Assembly (NCBI GenBank): GCA_964348795.1
Contig: CAYGDY010000007.1
Coordinates: 45,212 to 109,211 of the forward strand
Length of the DNA: 64,000 bases
Origin: JADLAT01 sp964348795
Lineage (GTDB): Bacteria; Pseudomonadota; Alphaproteobacteria; Micavibrionales; Micavibrionaceae
Direction: 5' to 3'
The translations under genes and the position numbers were made by a program. The notes beneath the pieces are model-generated. The model was not told the DNA's origin. It saw only the letters and a list, made by a program, of their open reading frames with translations, and did not search any database. Positions 52,676 through 60,739 of the stretch are shown piece after piece (position 1 is the stretch's first letter; every line of letters starts with the position of its first letter).

Positions 52676-53668
52676 ATGTTCGATATAATATTCTTATCCT
52701 TCATGGGGCAGGCTTTGTGGCTCTGGTTGATCTTTTTTGCCGTTGTCATCATATTGCTGGCGCTGGATCTGGGGGTCTTTCACAAGGACCAGCATGAAAT
52801 CTCGATGCAGGAGAGCCTCAAAATGTCGGCAGGCTATATCAGTGTGGGCTTGCTGTTCAGTGCTTGGATTTATTTTCAGATGGGCTCTATCCATGCCGCG
52901 GACTATCTCACGGGGTTTCTGATTGAAAAAAGCCTTTCGTTGGATAATATCTTCGTCATTGCCCTGATTTTCTCCAGCTTTCATATTCCGTTGAAATACC
53001 AGCACCGTGTGTTGTTCTGGGGTGTGGTGGGGGTGATTATCCTGCGCGGTATTATGATTGGTGCGGGGGCCACACTGGTGGAGCATTTTGAGTGGTTGCT
53101 CTACGTCTTTGCCGCGTTTTTGGTCATTACAGGAGTGAAGCTTCTGATGACCAGAGAAGAGCAGGAAGAAGTCGATATGGCCAATAACAAGATGATCTTG
53201 TTTTTAAAGCGCCATATCCGTCTGAGCAGTGTGCTGGAGGGACAAAAGTTTTTTGTCCGCTTGCCGGATCCCAAAACACAAAAGCTGGTGTATTATGGGA
53301 CGCCGCTCTTGCTGGCCCTGATTTCGATTGAAACGGCCGATGTCATTTTTGCCGTGGATTCCGTGCCGGCCATCTTTACCATCACAACAGAACCCTACGT
53401 GATCTATACCAGCAATATTTTTGCCATTCTGGGGCTGAGAGCGCTGTATTTTGCGCTGGCGGCGGTGATCCACAAATTCGCGTATCTCAAATATGCGCTG
53501 GCGCTGGTGCTGATCTTTATCGGGTCTAAGCTTTTTATCGCCGATCTGCTGGGGATGGAAAAATTTCCGTCCTTGCTCTCATTGGGAATTACAGTGGCGC
53601 TTTTGGGTGGCGGTGTCGTGGTTTCCTTGCTGGGGGCTCCAAAAGCGGAAACCGAAACAAAAGGGTAA
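52676..53668 (+). CDS. TerC/Alx-family membrane protein
   Basis: A 330-residue integral membrane protein with about nine helices. FLIEKSLSLDNIFVIALIFS and IETADVIFAVDSVPAIFTIT carry the paired acidic residues characteristic of TerC proteins, which export manganese or help load exported enzymes with it. AAGGG lies 10 nt upstream. The leader is only 77 bp and does not hold a recognisable manganese riboswitch. Confidence 0.9.
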   Translation: MFDIIFLSFMGQALWLWLIFFAVVIILLALDLGVFHKDQHEISMQESLKMSAGYISVGLLFSAWIYFQMGSIHAADYLTGFLIEKSLSLDNIFVIALIFSSFHIPLKYQHRVLFWGVVGVIILRGIMIGAGATLVEHFEWLLYVFAAFLVITGVKLLMTREEQEEVDMANNKMILFLKRHIRLSSVLEGQKFFVRLPDPKTQKLVYYGTPLLLALISIETADVIFAVDSVPAIFTITTEPYVIYTSNIFAILGLRALYFALAAVIHKFAYLKYALALVLIFIGSKLFIADLLGMEKFPSLLSLGITVALLGGGVVVSLLGAPKAETETKG

Positions 53669-53677
53669 GGGCTATCC

Positions 53678-54106
53678 ATGGGTCAGGCCATTCTTTCCGC
53701 ATTTGAGACCTATTGCAAGGCCGCGGGTCTGCGTCCCACCGATCCCCGTAAGCATGTGCTGGAGATTGTGGCGCGCCATAAAAAACCTGTGACGGCCTAT
53801 GAAGTATTGGAGGCTTTGGGGCAAAAGCTCGACAATCCTAAACCGCCGACAGCCTACCGTGCTTTGGATTTTTTAACACAGCATGGTTTTGTGCACCGGA
53901 TCGAAAGTCTCAATGCCTATGTAGCGTGCCGTGAAAATCATAAACATGGTGGGTCGCAATTTATGATTTGCGAGTCCTGCGGGCGGGTGGAGGAAGCGCA
54001 TCTGTGTGATTTGCCCCCTGCGCTGGAGATACAGGTGGAAGAAAAAGGGTTTCATCTGGCGTTTTGGAATATAGAAATTCATGGCCGTTGCGCGGCGTGC
54101 GGGTGA
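53678..54106 (+). CDS. Fur-family metalloregulator (Zur-like)
   Basis: A 142-residue winged-helix regulator. The DNA-binding part includes LRPTDPRKHVLEIVARHKKP and PKPPTAYRALDFLTQHGFVH. The metal sites are in CRENHKHGGSQFMICESCGR and the C-terminal CAACG. The pair of CxxC motifs and the KHGG segment favour Zur over Fur. It sits 9 bp after the TerC gene with a good AAGGG site, so metal control of that gene is plausible. It is the last gene before the accessory island. Confidence 0.88.
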   Translation: MGQAILSAFETYCKAAGLRPTDPRKHVLEIVARHKKPVTAYEVLEALGQKLDNPKPPTAYRALDFLTQHGFVHRIESLNAYVACRENHKHGGSQFMICESCGRVEEAHLCDLPPALEIQVEEKGFHLAFWNIEIHGRCAACG

Positions 54107-54114
54107 TTTTCTTC

Positions 54115-54198
54115 CGTCATTGCGAGGCAAGGCCGAAGCAATCCAGCCTTTTTCTTTTTCTGGATCGCCACGACCGCTTGTGCGGTCTCGCGATGACG
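54115..54198. repeat. Dispersed palindromic repeat, left border of the island
   Basis: Outer arms CGTCATTGCGAG (54115-54126) and CTCGCGATGACG (54187-54198) match with one mismatch, and inner arms GCAATCCAG and CTGGATCGC also pair. A separate short stem (ACCGC...GCGGT) lies in the right half. The copy at 60740-60830 has the same arms and middle sequence. Confidence 0.8.
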
Positions 54199-54266
54199 AA
54201 GGAAAAAGCAGACGGGCACAAAAAAGGCGTGCGAGAAGCCCGCACGCCAAGAGTGTGATGAAATGT

Positions 54267-54455
54267 TTATCCCATGCCGTTTGAGAATGTCAGTGAAGAA
54301 GAGGGCGTGGACGTGGATGGTGCATTCGCTTGTTCCAGCGCGACACCTCCGATAGCCCCGATACCGGAGATTCGGACGCTTGGTGATCCATCATCAAAAA
54401 TTCTGCTTGCACAACTTGCAAATTCACCCGTTAGAAAATTGCTTTTGTAACTCAT
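54267..54455 (-). CDS. Small 62-residue protein with strong ribosome binding site
   Basis: Begins MSYKSNFLTGEFASCASRIF and ends in a Ser/Thr/Pro-rich tail closing with FSNGMG. AGAAGGAG lies 9 nt upstream of the ATG, a near-perfect Shine-Dalgarno, which is the main support. It contains one Cys and a Gly/Ile-rich middle (ISGIGAIGG). There is no signal peptide or transmembrane helix. It is the last gene of the minus-strand set in the island. Function unknown; a small structural or secreted protein is possible. Confidence 0.6.
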   Translation of the reverse strand: MSYKSNFLTGEFASCASRIFDDGSPSVRISGIGAIGGVALEQANAPSTSTPSSSLTFSNGMG

Positions 54456-54504
54456 ATTTCACACTCCTTCTATTGTCTTTTTTGTTTTATGCGTTTTGTA
54501 ACGC

Positions 54505-54870
54505 TTAACTGCGATGGATAATGAGTGGTATGTAATGTCCTGTCGTGGCCTCCCCTGTTTCATCGTCCAATAAGACCATCAATATCTGATGGCTGTTTTG
54601 CATGTATTTCGCGACATCTCTGGTGAGCGGCAATCCCGCATCGCGGATATCGCCGTCATCAACAATAAAGTGCAGTTGGTTAGTACTAAGATCGAACTCA
54701 AACCACGCAATCTCCTTTTTAAACGGGCGGTTGTGGAACACCACAACTTTGCCTTTTTCATCAACGGCGACTTCTATGTCCAAGTGGTGTTTACCATCCA
54801 CACCATGGACAAAATCCGTCAGGTTCCCGACGGGGGGGCGTTCGGTCTGCGGGGAGGGCTCTTCGATCAT
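54505..54870 (-). CDS. Small hypothetical protein, paralogue of the next upstream gene
   Basis: A 121-residue soluble protein. The start at 54870 (MIEEPSPQTERPP) has AGGTAGG about 9 nt upstream; the frame runs to 54906. The C-terminal half (KVVVFHNRPFKKEIAWFEFD, then ILMVLLDDETGEATTGHYIP) aligns by eye with that of the gene at 55021: FVFHGKD, then IQIVQTLNGQAINGTFIPL. No known domain. Probably part of the operon with the 1312-residue protein. Confidence 0.6.
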   Translation of the reverse strand: MIEEPSPQTERPPVGNLTDFVHGVDGKHHLDIEVAVDEKGKVVVFHNRPFKKEIAWFEFDLSTNQLHFIVDDGDIRDAGLPLTRDVAKYMQNSHQILMVLLDDETGEATTGHYIPLIIHRS

Positions 54871-55020
54871 GAAAAGCATCCTACCTTGTTTATGCCGGAA
54901 AACCAACCACCCAGTCGCCTTCCATAGGTTAATAATACCATAAGGAATTCTTGAAACGCAAACATTTTTATCAATTTTTTCAATGATTTATATGTGTTTT
55001 TGTGCATAAAAATTAACTCT

Positions 55021-55395
55021 TTATTTACCTTTGTGTGTTAGTGGTATAAAGGTGCCATTGATGGCCTGCCCGTTCAAAGTCTGCACGATCTGGATTTCCG
55101 TAGATTTTGTGAAATAGGGGCGCAGGAGCCACTGGATTTTGACCCCCAGATCCACCGAGGTACCGTCTTTTTTGAAAATCTCGACCGTATGGTCTTTTGG
55201 ATTATATTCTGCGCGCTCCAAACTGTCATAGTCCACATCCTTGCCATGGAAGACAAAGGTTTCTTTCGTGACTTTGTTGCAATAGATATCCATTTCCTCT
55301 GGCAGGAACAGGACAGGTTTTCCCGTGCCTTTCGCGGGCCCGAAGGCTTTTCGCATCGAGCCTTTTTTGGAGTTTTTTTCGGTGTCGTTGGTCAT
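55021..55395 (-). CDS. Small hypothetical protein, paralogue of the downstream gene
   Basis: About 124 residues from the ATG at 55395 (MTNDTEKNSKKGSMRKAFGP). Earlier in-frame starts at 55407 and 55494 exist and none has a clear ribosome binding site. The N-terminal part is Lys-rich. The C-terminal half (ETFVFHGKDVDYDSLERAEY to GQAINGTFIPLTH) resembles the protein encoded at 54505. It follows the 1312-residue gene on the same strand. Confidence 0.55.
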   Translation of the reverse strand: MTNDTEKNSKKGSMRKAFGPAKGTGKPVLFLPEEMDIYCNKVTKETFVFHGKDVDYDSLERAEYNPKDHTVEIFKKDGTSVDLGVKIQWLLRPYFTKSTEIQIVQTLNGQAINGTFIPLTHKGK

Positions 55396-55533
55396 GGAAA
55401 CTGGCATTGCAACATCAAGAGGGCGGGAAAGAAAAAAAGACAACAAAAACGGGGGCCTTGCCCCGACTTTCCGCCATTGTACCATGAGTTCCATTTAAAG
55501 ACAAAGCCTTGTTTCCCTTTCTATTTGAAGGCG

Positions 55534-58500
55534 TTATCTATCAAAAACCAACATATCCGGCCCCGTGCCTGTACCTTTGCGTTTCAGAACAAAGGGGAGA
55601 GCCGTATCGGGATCATTTGCATTATTGGCGTGATCAACCGCATCATATTCCAGATTTTCAAATCCTTTGATGTCTGCCGCATGCAGGCCTTTGGGTTTCC
55701 ATTGGTCTGCTCCAAAGTGAGCAACGTTATAAGACGGATTTTTGGCGGCGCTCACAGCGTCCTGGCCTGTCAAAACGGTGTAATCCGCAAAGGTTTGACC
55801 ACCATTTTTGGCAGAAACCTGCACAGAGAACAGATTGTCTTTGTCATGGTCCGTAAACGTAATGTCGCCCATGTTTAAAACAGAAATCACATGTGTATCT
55901 TTTGTCGCAACAGGGGCTTTCACAACAGGGTCGTTTTCATCATGAGAGGCACGCTGATCTGCTGTCATGCCGGTGACACCGAAAGCGCCCTCACCCTGAT
56001 GGACGTTGTTCTTGCTGTTTTTATTGAGGGAGCCGTTAATAATCCCGCCGATCATCCCTGCAATTGTGACGAACAGGCCGATGCTGACAATCTGGCTGTT
56101 GCCCAGACTGCTAGGCAACAACGATTTCAGGAGCGTGGTCAGCATGATCCCGCCGCCAATCGCGCCAATCCAGGACAGCGCCGTTTTTCCGCCTTTGACC
56201 CGTCCGCCAGCCATATCCCCGACCAGTGTTGCGCCTGCGCCAACGCCGCCGGAGATGATTTGCCCCATGCCGCCGATAAAGCTGTTGGGGTCTTTCGATC
56301 CCGCCCATTCAAACTGGTCGCTGACGAAATTGCTAAAGGCAGATCCCGCTTCGGAAAGGCCACTGCCCACCTTGTCGAAATTGTCTTCCATATTGCCGGA
56401 AAAGACGCTTTTGGCTTTGGCGGAGATTTTATTTTTGATGGATTCGGTTTGCTCTGCCACGGGTTTTTCTTTTGCGCCCGTCGTTGCGGTTTTGTCGTCT
56501 GCGGGTTTCGTGGGGGCTGATGTTCCTCCGCCAGCCGCAGGCGGGGTTGCATTCGCATTCGGGGCGGGCGCTGTCGGCGCAGGGGCCGTTGCGGCATTGC
56601 CGCCGGCATTTCCTCCTGTTGTCCCCGCCGGCCCAACCGCAATCGCGGGTGTCGTGGTCGGATTGCCAGAGGCGGCAGAAAGGGTTTGGGCCACAGGTTG
56701 TGTGGAGGCGGATGTATTGTAGGCTTTTCTTTCTTCCTCTTTCCAGAGCGTGTTGGCGTAATCTTGCACAAGCAGAGGGTTCAAAGTATCGGGGCTTACG
56801 TTTCTGGTTTTGAAGGTCTGGATCAAGGCCGTCTGCATGGGGGAGACATTGTCCAGAAAGGTCACCTGAGAGGCCTTCACCACAGACCCGTCGGGCTTGG
56901 TGATATTAATGCCTTCCAGCGCACGGAGGTAGGCATCACCTTTGAAGTTATTCGTATCTGCCTTTTTGACAATTTCATCATGTGCCATAGAAACGAGGTT
57001 AGGGGTTTCAACATCAAATGCTTGCTGTGTCCCCAGTGAGGTGAGTCCGTAAATTGGGCTGGCGAGAAGGGAGGCCGCACCCACCGTATATTTTGTTGTG
57101 CCTTTGCCCAAGTTTTCGAAGTTTTCCATGTCTGCGGCTTCTCCAATGCCCCACAATCCTGCGCCGCCCAAGCCCAGCCAGCCGAGTTTTGTAGGTTTGG
57201 GGATGGGAATAAATTTGAGGATAGAACCAAAGTCATTAATCAATCCACCTGAGAAACCTCTTGTTCCAACTCTACGCGCGATAGACCAATCTGTTTCGTC
57301 AGTACCCTTTATAGTAATGTTGGGTGTTTCATAATTTTTTACTGTGGCACCGAAAAGATTTCCTGTTCCTGTCTCAAATTCTTTTGCGCCACTGATAAAA
57401 GCCCATAGCAGTTTTTTAGGATTATGAATAAATTTATTCATCAAAAAGTTGTTGCCGGGAGTAGATATCGTTTGAGTGCCTTTCCAGCGATCTTTATACT
57501 CCCAGAAATACGAAGCAATTTCTGCTTGATGTCTGTTTTGCCTATTATCATCAAAAAACTTCTCATTTATCTGAAAAAATGTAGCTCTTTCGCGTCCTTT
57601 TGTGGGATTGTAGACAGGGCTTAGGTGTTCTAGTGCCGCTGTCGCCCACTCTTGAAACGCAGGATCATTTCTTTGTTTAAGACGAAAGATATCTTTGGCG
57701 ACCCCATATTCAGGTGTTGTATCAAGATCCTTTCCTCCCCAAACCATACGTAATCTTCTAATCATGTCTATGCTCATGAGTGCTTCGTGTCCGAAACCGC
57801 CTTCGTACATTGTCTCTAAAATACCAACAAATTTTTTCGCGGCCTCCACTTGCTTTGCATAGTCAATTTTAAGGGCCTTGCCGCCGTCATCTCTTTCCGC
57901 ATATTCCAAGAGCTTGTTTTGCCAATCGTGTTCTAAATTGTTTTTATTAATGGATGTGTAGGAAAGTGGCTTTCCTGTATGGGGATGGGGATTGTAAAAA
58001 CCAACATCAATCGAACGTTCCAATCCAGTGACCCATTCGTTCACTGCAGGTGTGTCCTTTGATATTTCTACTACATCTTTAATCTGGATTTTTACGCCAT
58101 CTGGATATTTCTTTGTTAGTCTCATGTAGGCGTTATTTGCGAGTAGATGTGCTTTTGAAAGCCCTGTAACGCTGTTGTGAATATCATCGAAATCGATTTC
58201 CTTATTTTGTATCTTTTTTAGGTTATCAAGGATTTCCTGACCAGTTTTCCCATTCACACCTTTTGCAAGATCATCTGTCAGGGCTTCAAGATCAGTGATG
58301 TAGGAGAGGAGGGCTTTTTTTTGATATTCTGTCAGATCGGCTTTCCAATGTGTAACTTCATTTGTTTTGTAGTTATCAGAAACATGTTGTTTAAGGTTTT
58401 GGAGATATGTTTTGAAATTGCCAAGATTTGTAGAATTATTTTTTGCGAATGTATCAATAAGGTTTGATGCATCTCCACCATTCTTAATGGTTTCTAGAGC

Positions 58501-59472
58501 GTTCTTGTTTAAGGTTTGAATTGAGGTTATGAGGCCCCCGTTGTTTTTCATATTCGTATCTATGGCCTGTATCACAGGTTTTGTGATTTCAACAGAGCGT
58601 GGTCTCATGGCTTTAATAGGATACCAATGAATATAAGATAAAGGGTTCAATACGTTAAGGTCTAAATTCAAATGTGAATAAATTTTAAATTTATCAATTT
58701 TCGGAGAAAATTCAGGAAAATCAGGATTCACATTTTGCGCTACTTTGTTTGCGGCTCTTGTCGAAAAATAGTTTGAAATTTTCGGGGCGAGGGCGCTTGC
58801 CCCTCCCCCCAATGCACCACCCAAGGTTCCGCCGATTCCGGCGCCGATGGCCATGCTGGTCATGGTTTGTGTTGCGCTGTAGTCGTCTTGTTTCCCGCCC
58901 GTGATTTCGGTGGTTTGTTTGGCACCGTCCCGCACGGCCCCTTGGACTGCGCCGTCCACACCGCCGATGATCGCGCCTGCGATGGCTTTTTCGGCAATGG
59001 CTTGTTTCACCGCGCTTTGTAAACCGATCTTCAGGGCCAGCTTGGCCGATTGTCCTGCGACAGCGCCCGCGCCAAACGTGGCGACGCTGGCAAGGTTCAT
59101 CGGGTCAACGATATTCATGCCAAGACCGCGCACAAATTGTCCGGCCGTAGTGTCTGTGTGGTCATACACATCCATGATGTACAGGAACGCCTGTTTCTGT
59201 TCTGGTGTGGCGTGTGTGATGTTGAGGGCTTTTCCGGTGGTGAACGCCATGTTGTTGTTGAACCAGGCGGCTTCCTTTTGCGCCCAGTCGGACAGTTCTT
59301 CGTTGGACATGCTTGCGGGGGCGTTTGTGCCCTCGACAACTTGATAGTACAGCCGTGCGGCCTTCAGGAAATCCGCATTGTTCTTAAGGGTATCGGCGTC
59401 AAGATCCCGATCAAAGACCGTGGAATCATAGTGTGTGCCCTTCCAGAATTCTTTTGTTTTTTCATCACTCAT
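55534..59472 (-). CDS. Very large multidomain membrane-active protein (phage ejection-protein-like N-terminus)
   Basis: A 1312-residue protein with no signal peptide. Residues 1-115 are helical (FLKAARLYYQVVEG, AWFNNNMAFTTG, QKQAFLYIMDVYDHTDTT). Residues about 120-235 are glycine-zipper hydrophobic repeats (AIAGAIIGGVDGAVQGAV; MAIGAGIGGTLGGALGGGAS). This reminds me of internal virion or DNA-ejection proteins of podophages, unconfirmed. Residues about 240-745 are encoded by clearly AT-rich DNA. Residues about 905-985 are a Pro/Ala/Gly/Thr linker, then come more hydrophobic segments (ISGGVGAGATLVGDMAGG; SWIGAIGGGIMLTTLLKSLL; SIGLFVTIAGMIGGIING) and a soluble tail. AAGGCGG precedes the ATG. Confidence 0.75.
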   Translation of the reverse strand: MSDEKTKEFWKGTHYDSTVFDRDLDADTLKNNADFLKAARLYYQVVEGTNAPASMSNEELSDWAQKEAAWFNNNMAFTTGKALNITHATPEQKQAFLYIMDVYDHTDTTAGQFVRGLGMNIVDPMNLASVATFGAGAVAGQSAKLALKIGLQSAVKQAIAEKAIAGAIIGGVDGAVQGAVRDGAKQTTEITGGKQDDYSATQTMTSMAIGAGIGGTLGGALGGGASALAPKISNYFSTRAANKVAQNVNPDFPEFSPKIDKFKIYSHLNLDLNVLNPLSYIHWYPIKAMRPRSVEITKPVIQAIDTNMKNNGGLITSIQTLNKNALETIKNGGDASNLIDTFAKNNSTNLGNFKTYLQNLKQHVSDNYKTNEVTHWKADLTEYQKKALLSYITDLEALTDDLAKGVNGKTGQEILDNLKKIQNKEIDFDDIHNSVTGLSKAHLLANNAYMRLTKKYPDGVKIQIKDVVEISKDTPAVNEWVTGLERSIDVGFYNPHPHTGKPLSYTSINKNNLEHDWQNKLLEYAERDDGGKALKIDYAKQVEAAKKFVGILETMYEGGFGHEALMSIDMIRRLRMVWGGKDLDTTPEYGVAKDIFRLKQRNDPAFQEWATAALEHLSPVYNPTKGRERATFFQINEKFFDDNRQNRHQAEIASYFWEYKDRWKGTQTISTPGNNFLMNKFIHNPKKLLWAFISGAKEFETGTGNLFGATVKNYETPNITIKGTDETDWSIARRVGTRGFSGGLINDFGSILKFIPIPKPTKLGWLGLGGAGLWGIGEAADMENFENLGKGTTKYTVGAASLLASPIYGLTSLGTQQAFDVETPNLVSMAHDEIVKKADTNNFKGDAYLRALEGINITKPDGSVVKASQVTFLDNVSPMQTALIQTFKTRNVSPDTLNPLLVQDYANTLWKEEERKAYNTSASTQPVAQTLSAASGNPTTTPAIAVGPAGTTGGNAGGNAATAPAPTAPAPNANATPPAAGGGTSAPTKPADDKTATTGAKEKPVAEQTESIKNKISAKAKSVFSGNMEDNFDKVGSGLSEAGSAFSNFVSDQFEWAGSKDPNSFIGGMGQIISGGVGAGATLVGDMAGGRVKGGKTALSWIGAIGGGIMLTTLLKSLLPSSLGNSQIVSIGLFVTIAGMIGGIINGSLNKNSKNNVHQGEGAFGVTGMTADQRASHDENDPVVKAPVATKDTHVISVLNMGDITFTDHDKDNLFSVQVSAKNGGQTFADYTVLTGQDAVSAAKNPSYNVAHFGADQWKPKGLHAADIKGFENLEYDAVDHANNANDPDTALPFVLKRKGTGTGPDMLVFDR

Positions 59473-59504
59473 CTCATCCGCCTTTCTATCTGGGCGTTGT
59501 TTTT

Positions 59505-59864
59505 TTAAAGGCTCGGCGCGGGGGCGGTATCAGACGCCGCTATGTCGGCCTGTGGCTCTGGTTCGGCTTTATCGCCGTCTGTCAGGGCTTTGAAGGCATA
59601 GGTGGCCATTGCCGCCAGCAGGCCCCATTTGATGCCTGCGCCGCCCATTTTTTCCATCAGGAATCCCACGGCCAGACCCACGGTAACCGGAGATATTTCA
59701 AGGCTGTCCATCGCGCTTGTGGCGGCCTCTTCGGCCTTGTTCGCAAACGTATCTTTCAGGTCAGACAGGCCGCCCGTCACTTTATCCTTGACGGGATTTA
59801 AGACATTCGCCTGAAAAAACTCCTTAATGCCCATACCCGCTAGACCTTTCTCTATAAGGCCCAT
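59505..59864 (-). CDS. Small membrane-associated protein
   Basis: A 119-residue protein with an amphipathic N-terminal half (VKDKVTGGLSDLKDTFANKA) and a hydrophobic region at about 60-92 (VTVGLAVGFLMEKMGGAGIK, WGLLAAMATYAF), then an acidic Pro/Ala tail. A second ATG at 59834 has AAAGG about 10 nt upstream and may be the true start. It precedes the 1312-residue gene by 32 bp; the two share membrane-active features and probably a transcript. Confidence 0.6.
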   Translation of the reverse strand: MGLIEKGLAGMGIKEFFQANVLNPVKDKVTGGLSDLKDTFANKAEEAATSAMDSLEISPVTVGLAVGFLMEKMGGAGIKWGLLAAMATYAFKALTDGDKAEPEPQADIAASDTAPAPSL

Positions 59865-59938
59865 GATATAGAGCGAGGGTTAACAATTGGTTAACGAAGG
59901 GAGGAGTTTTCGTAAAATTTTATGGGATGCTCTTTTTT

Positions 59939-60072
59939 CGTCATCCCGTGAGCGTTTTACGAAGTAAAACTCGCATACACGGGATCCAGCAAAAGCGAGC
60001 GGCAAAGCCACTCACCTCCAACTGGACCCCCTGCACTTTCAGCTTGCCTACGGCAATCGGCGGGGGTGACGA
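59939..60072. repeat. Long copy of the dispersed repeat family
   Basis: Begins CGTCATCCCG, includes the perfect inner hairpin TTTTACGAAGTAAAA and GGATCCAG, and ends GGCGGGGGTGACGA. The right end matches the fragment at 44121-44157. Outer CGTCA...TGACG arms are shared with the copies at 54115, 46680 and 60740. Confidence 0.7.
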
Positions 60073-60089
60073 AGCCTGAAAACAATGGG

Positions 60090-60206
60090 CTATGAACAAA
60101 AATCCGGCTGGAAAAGCTTCAAATACAGCAATCCATATAAAGTGAGCCCGTACGAGAGCAGAAGGATGAGGATGATCAGGTCTTTGAATGTACTGCGGTC
60201 GTTCAT
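60090..60206 (-). CDS. Possible 38-residue single-pass membrane peptide
   Basis: Reads MNDRSTFKDLIILILLLSYG and continues to 38 residues, with one hydrophobic helix from about 10 to 32. The ATG overlaps the stop of the ORF at 60203 as ATGA, the usual sign of translational coupling. No ribosome binding site of its own. Too short for certainty. Confidence 0.35.
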   Translation of the reverse strand: MNDRSTFKDLIILILLLSYGLTLYGLLYLKLFQPDFCS

Positions 60207-60370
60207 GCGCCGAACCGGTTTTGAAAATCGCGGCTGATATGGACATTACGAGGGCCGTAGCGCAAGGCTTGCCAGACAATATAAGGCAGGGCGCGCCAAA
60301 GGCTCCGGAAGAGTTTTTCTTCCTGCCAGTGCTGTGTCGTTTTCGTGCGGGTTGTGATGACGAGGAGCAT
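60203..60370 (-). CDS. Possible 55-residue basic protein
   Basis: Reads from the ATG at 60370 (MLLVITTRTKTTQHWQEEKL) to FQNRFGA; it is Arg/Trp-rich (SLWRALPYIVWQALRYGPRN). An earlier TTG start at 60454 is in frame. No clear Shine-Dalgarno. It starts just beside one of the two direct repeats near the XRE gene and overlaps the next tiny ORF by 4 bp. Confidence 0.35.
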   Translation of the reverse strand: MLLVITTRTKTTQHWQEEKLFRSLWRALPYIVWQALRYGPRNVHISRDFQNRFGA

Positions 60371-60371
60371 A

Positions 60372-60508
60372 GGTTTAAAATCAACATATGATTGTTTTTT
60401 GGGTGTATGAACGCAGAAAAACACAAGGTTTTTGTTGTGTATGAATGCAACCAATAGAGCATATATAGGTTATAACCTACAGTAAATTTGGGTTAAAATC
60501 AACATTAT
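60372..60508. promoter_or_regulatory. Palindrome and direct repeats upstream of the XRE regulator
   Basis: TAGGTTATAACCTA (60466-60479) is a perfect 14 bp palindrome. GGTTTAAAATCAACAT (60372-60387) and GGGTTAAAATCAACAT (60490-60505) are near-identical direct repeats on either side of it. The set lies between the divergent XRE gene and the minus-strand genes, the position for operators controlling both. Confidence 0.55.
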
Positions 60509-60515
60509 TCGTCTG

Positions 60516-60719
60516 ATGGACGAGCTGAATCTCATCGGAAAAAACATTCGCAGACTGCGCAAGGAGAGAAAACTCACGCAAGAGGATTTGTGCGGCTTGG
60601 CGCAGATTGACCGGAGCTATCTCTCGGAACTGGAGAATGGAAAGATGAATGTCACGGTCAAGGCGCTGGTGACCATTGCCAACGCGCTGGAATGCTCTTT
60701 GATAGATCTTGTTTTATAA
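60516..60719 (+). CDS. XRE-family HTH transcriptional regulator
   Basis: A 67-residue protein that is nearly all helix-turn-helix (IGKNIRRLRKERKLTQEDLC, then LAQIDRSYLSELENGKMNVT). The HTH_3 signature is complete, with no ligand domain. Stand-alone proteins of this kind typically control phages, conjugative elements or toxin modules and often repress their own gene. It is divergent from the island operon. Confidence 0.9.
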   Translation: MDELNLIGKNIRRLRKERKLTQEDLCGLAQIDRSYLSELENGKMNVTVKALVTIANALECSLIDLVL

Positions 60720-60739
60720 GAAATTGTAAAATAAGACTC

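Larger units (their letters stand above)
59865..60515. other. Largely non-coding upstream region of the island operon
   Basis: This 651 bp stretch holds a 134 bp dispersed repeat (59939-60072), two possible tiny minus-strand ORFs (60090-60206 and 60203-60370), and the presumed control region of the XRE regulator with a 14 bp palindrome and a pair of direct repeats. Longer ORFs reaching across it are not supported. Confidence 0.6.

Noticed and set aside
55189..56722. Plus-strand ORFs of 209-238 codons opposite the giant gene
   Set aside because: Antisense to the Pro/Ala/Gly-rich and hydrophobic parts of the 1312-residue protein; long open antisense frames are expected in such GC-rich low-complexity coding sequence.
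59941..60462. 173-codon minus-strand ORF across the island leader
   Set aside because: Its 3' half is the palindromic repeat and its frame conflicts with the better-supported small ORFs; no ribosome binding site.
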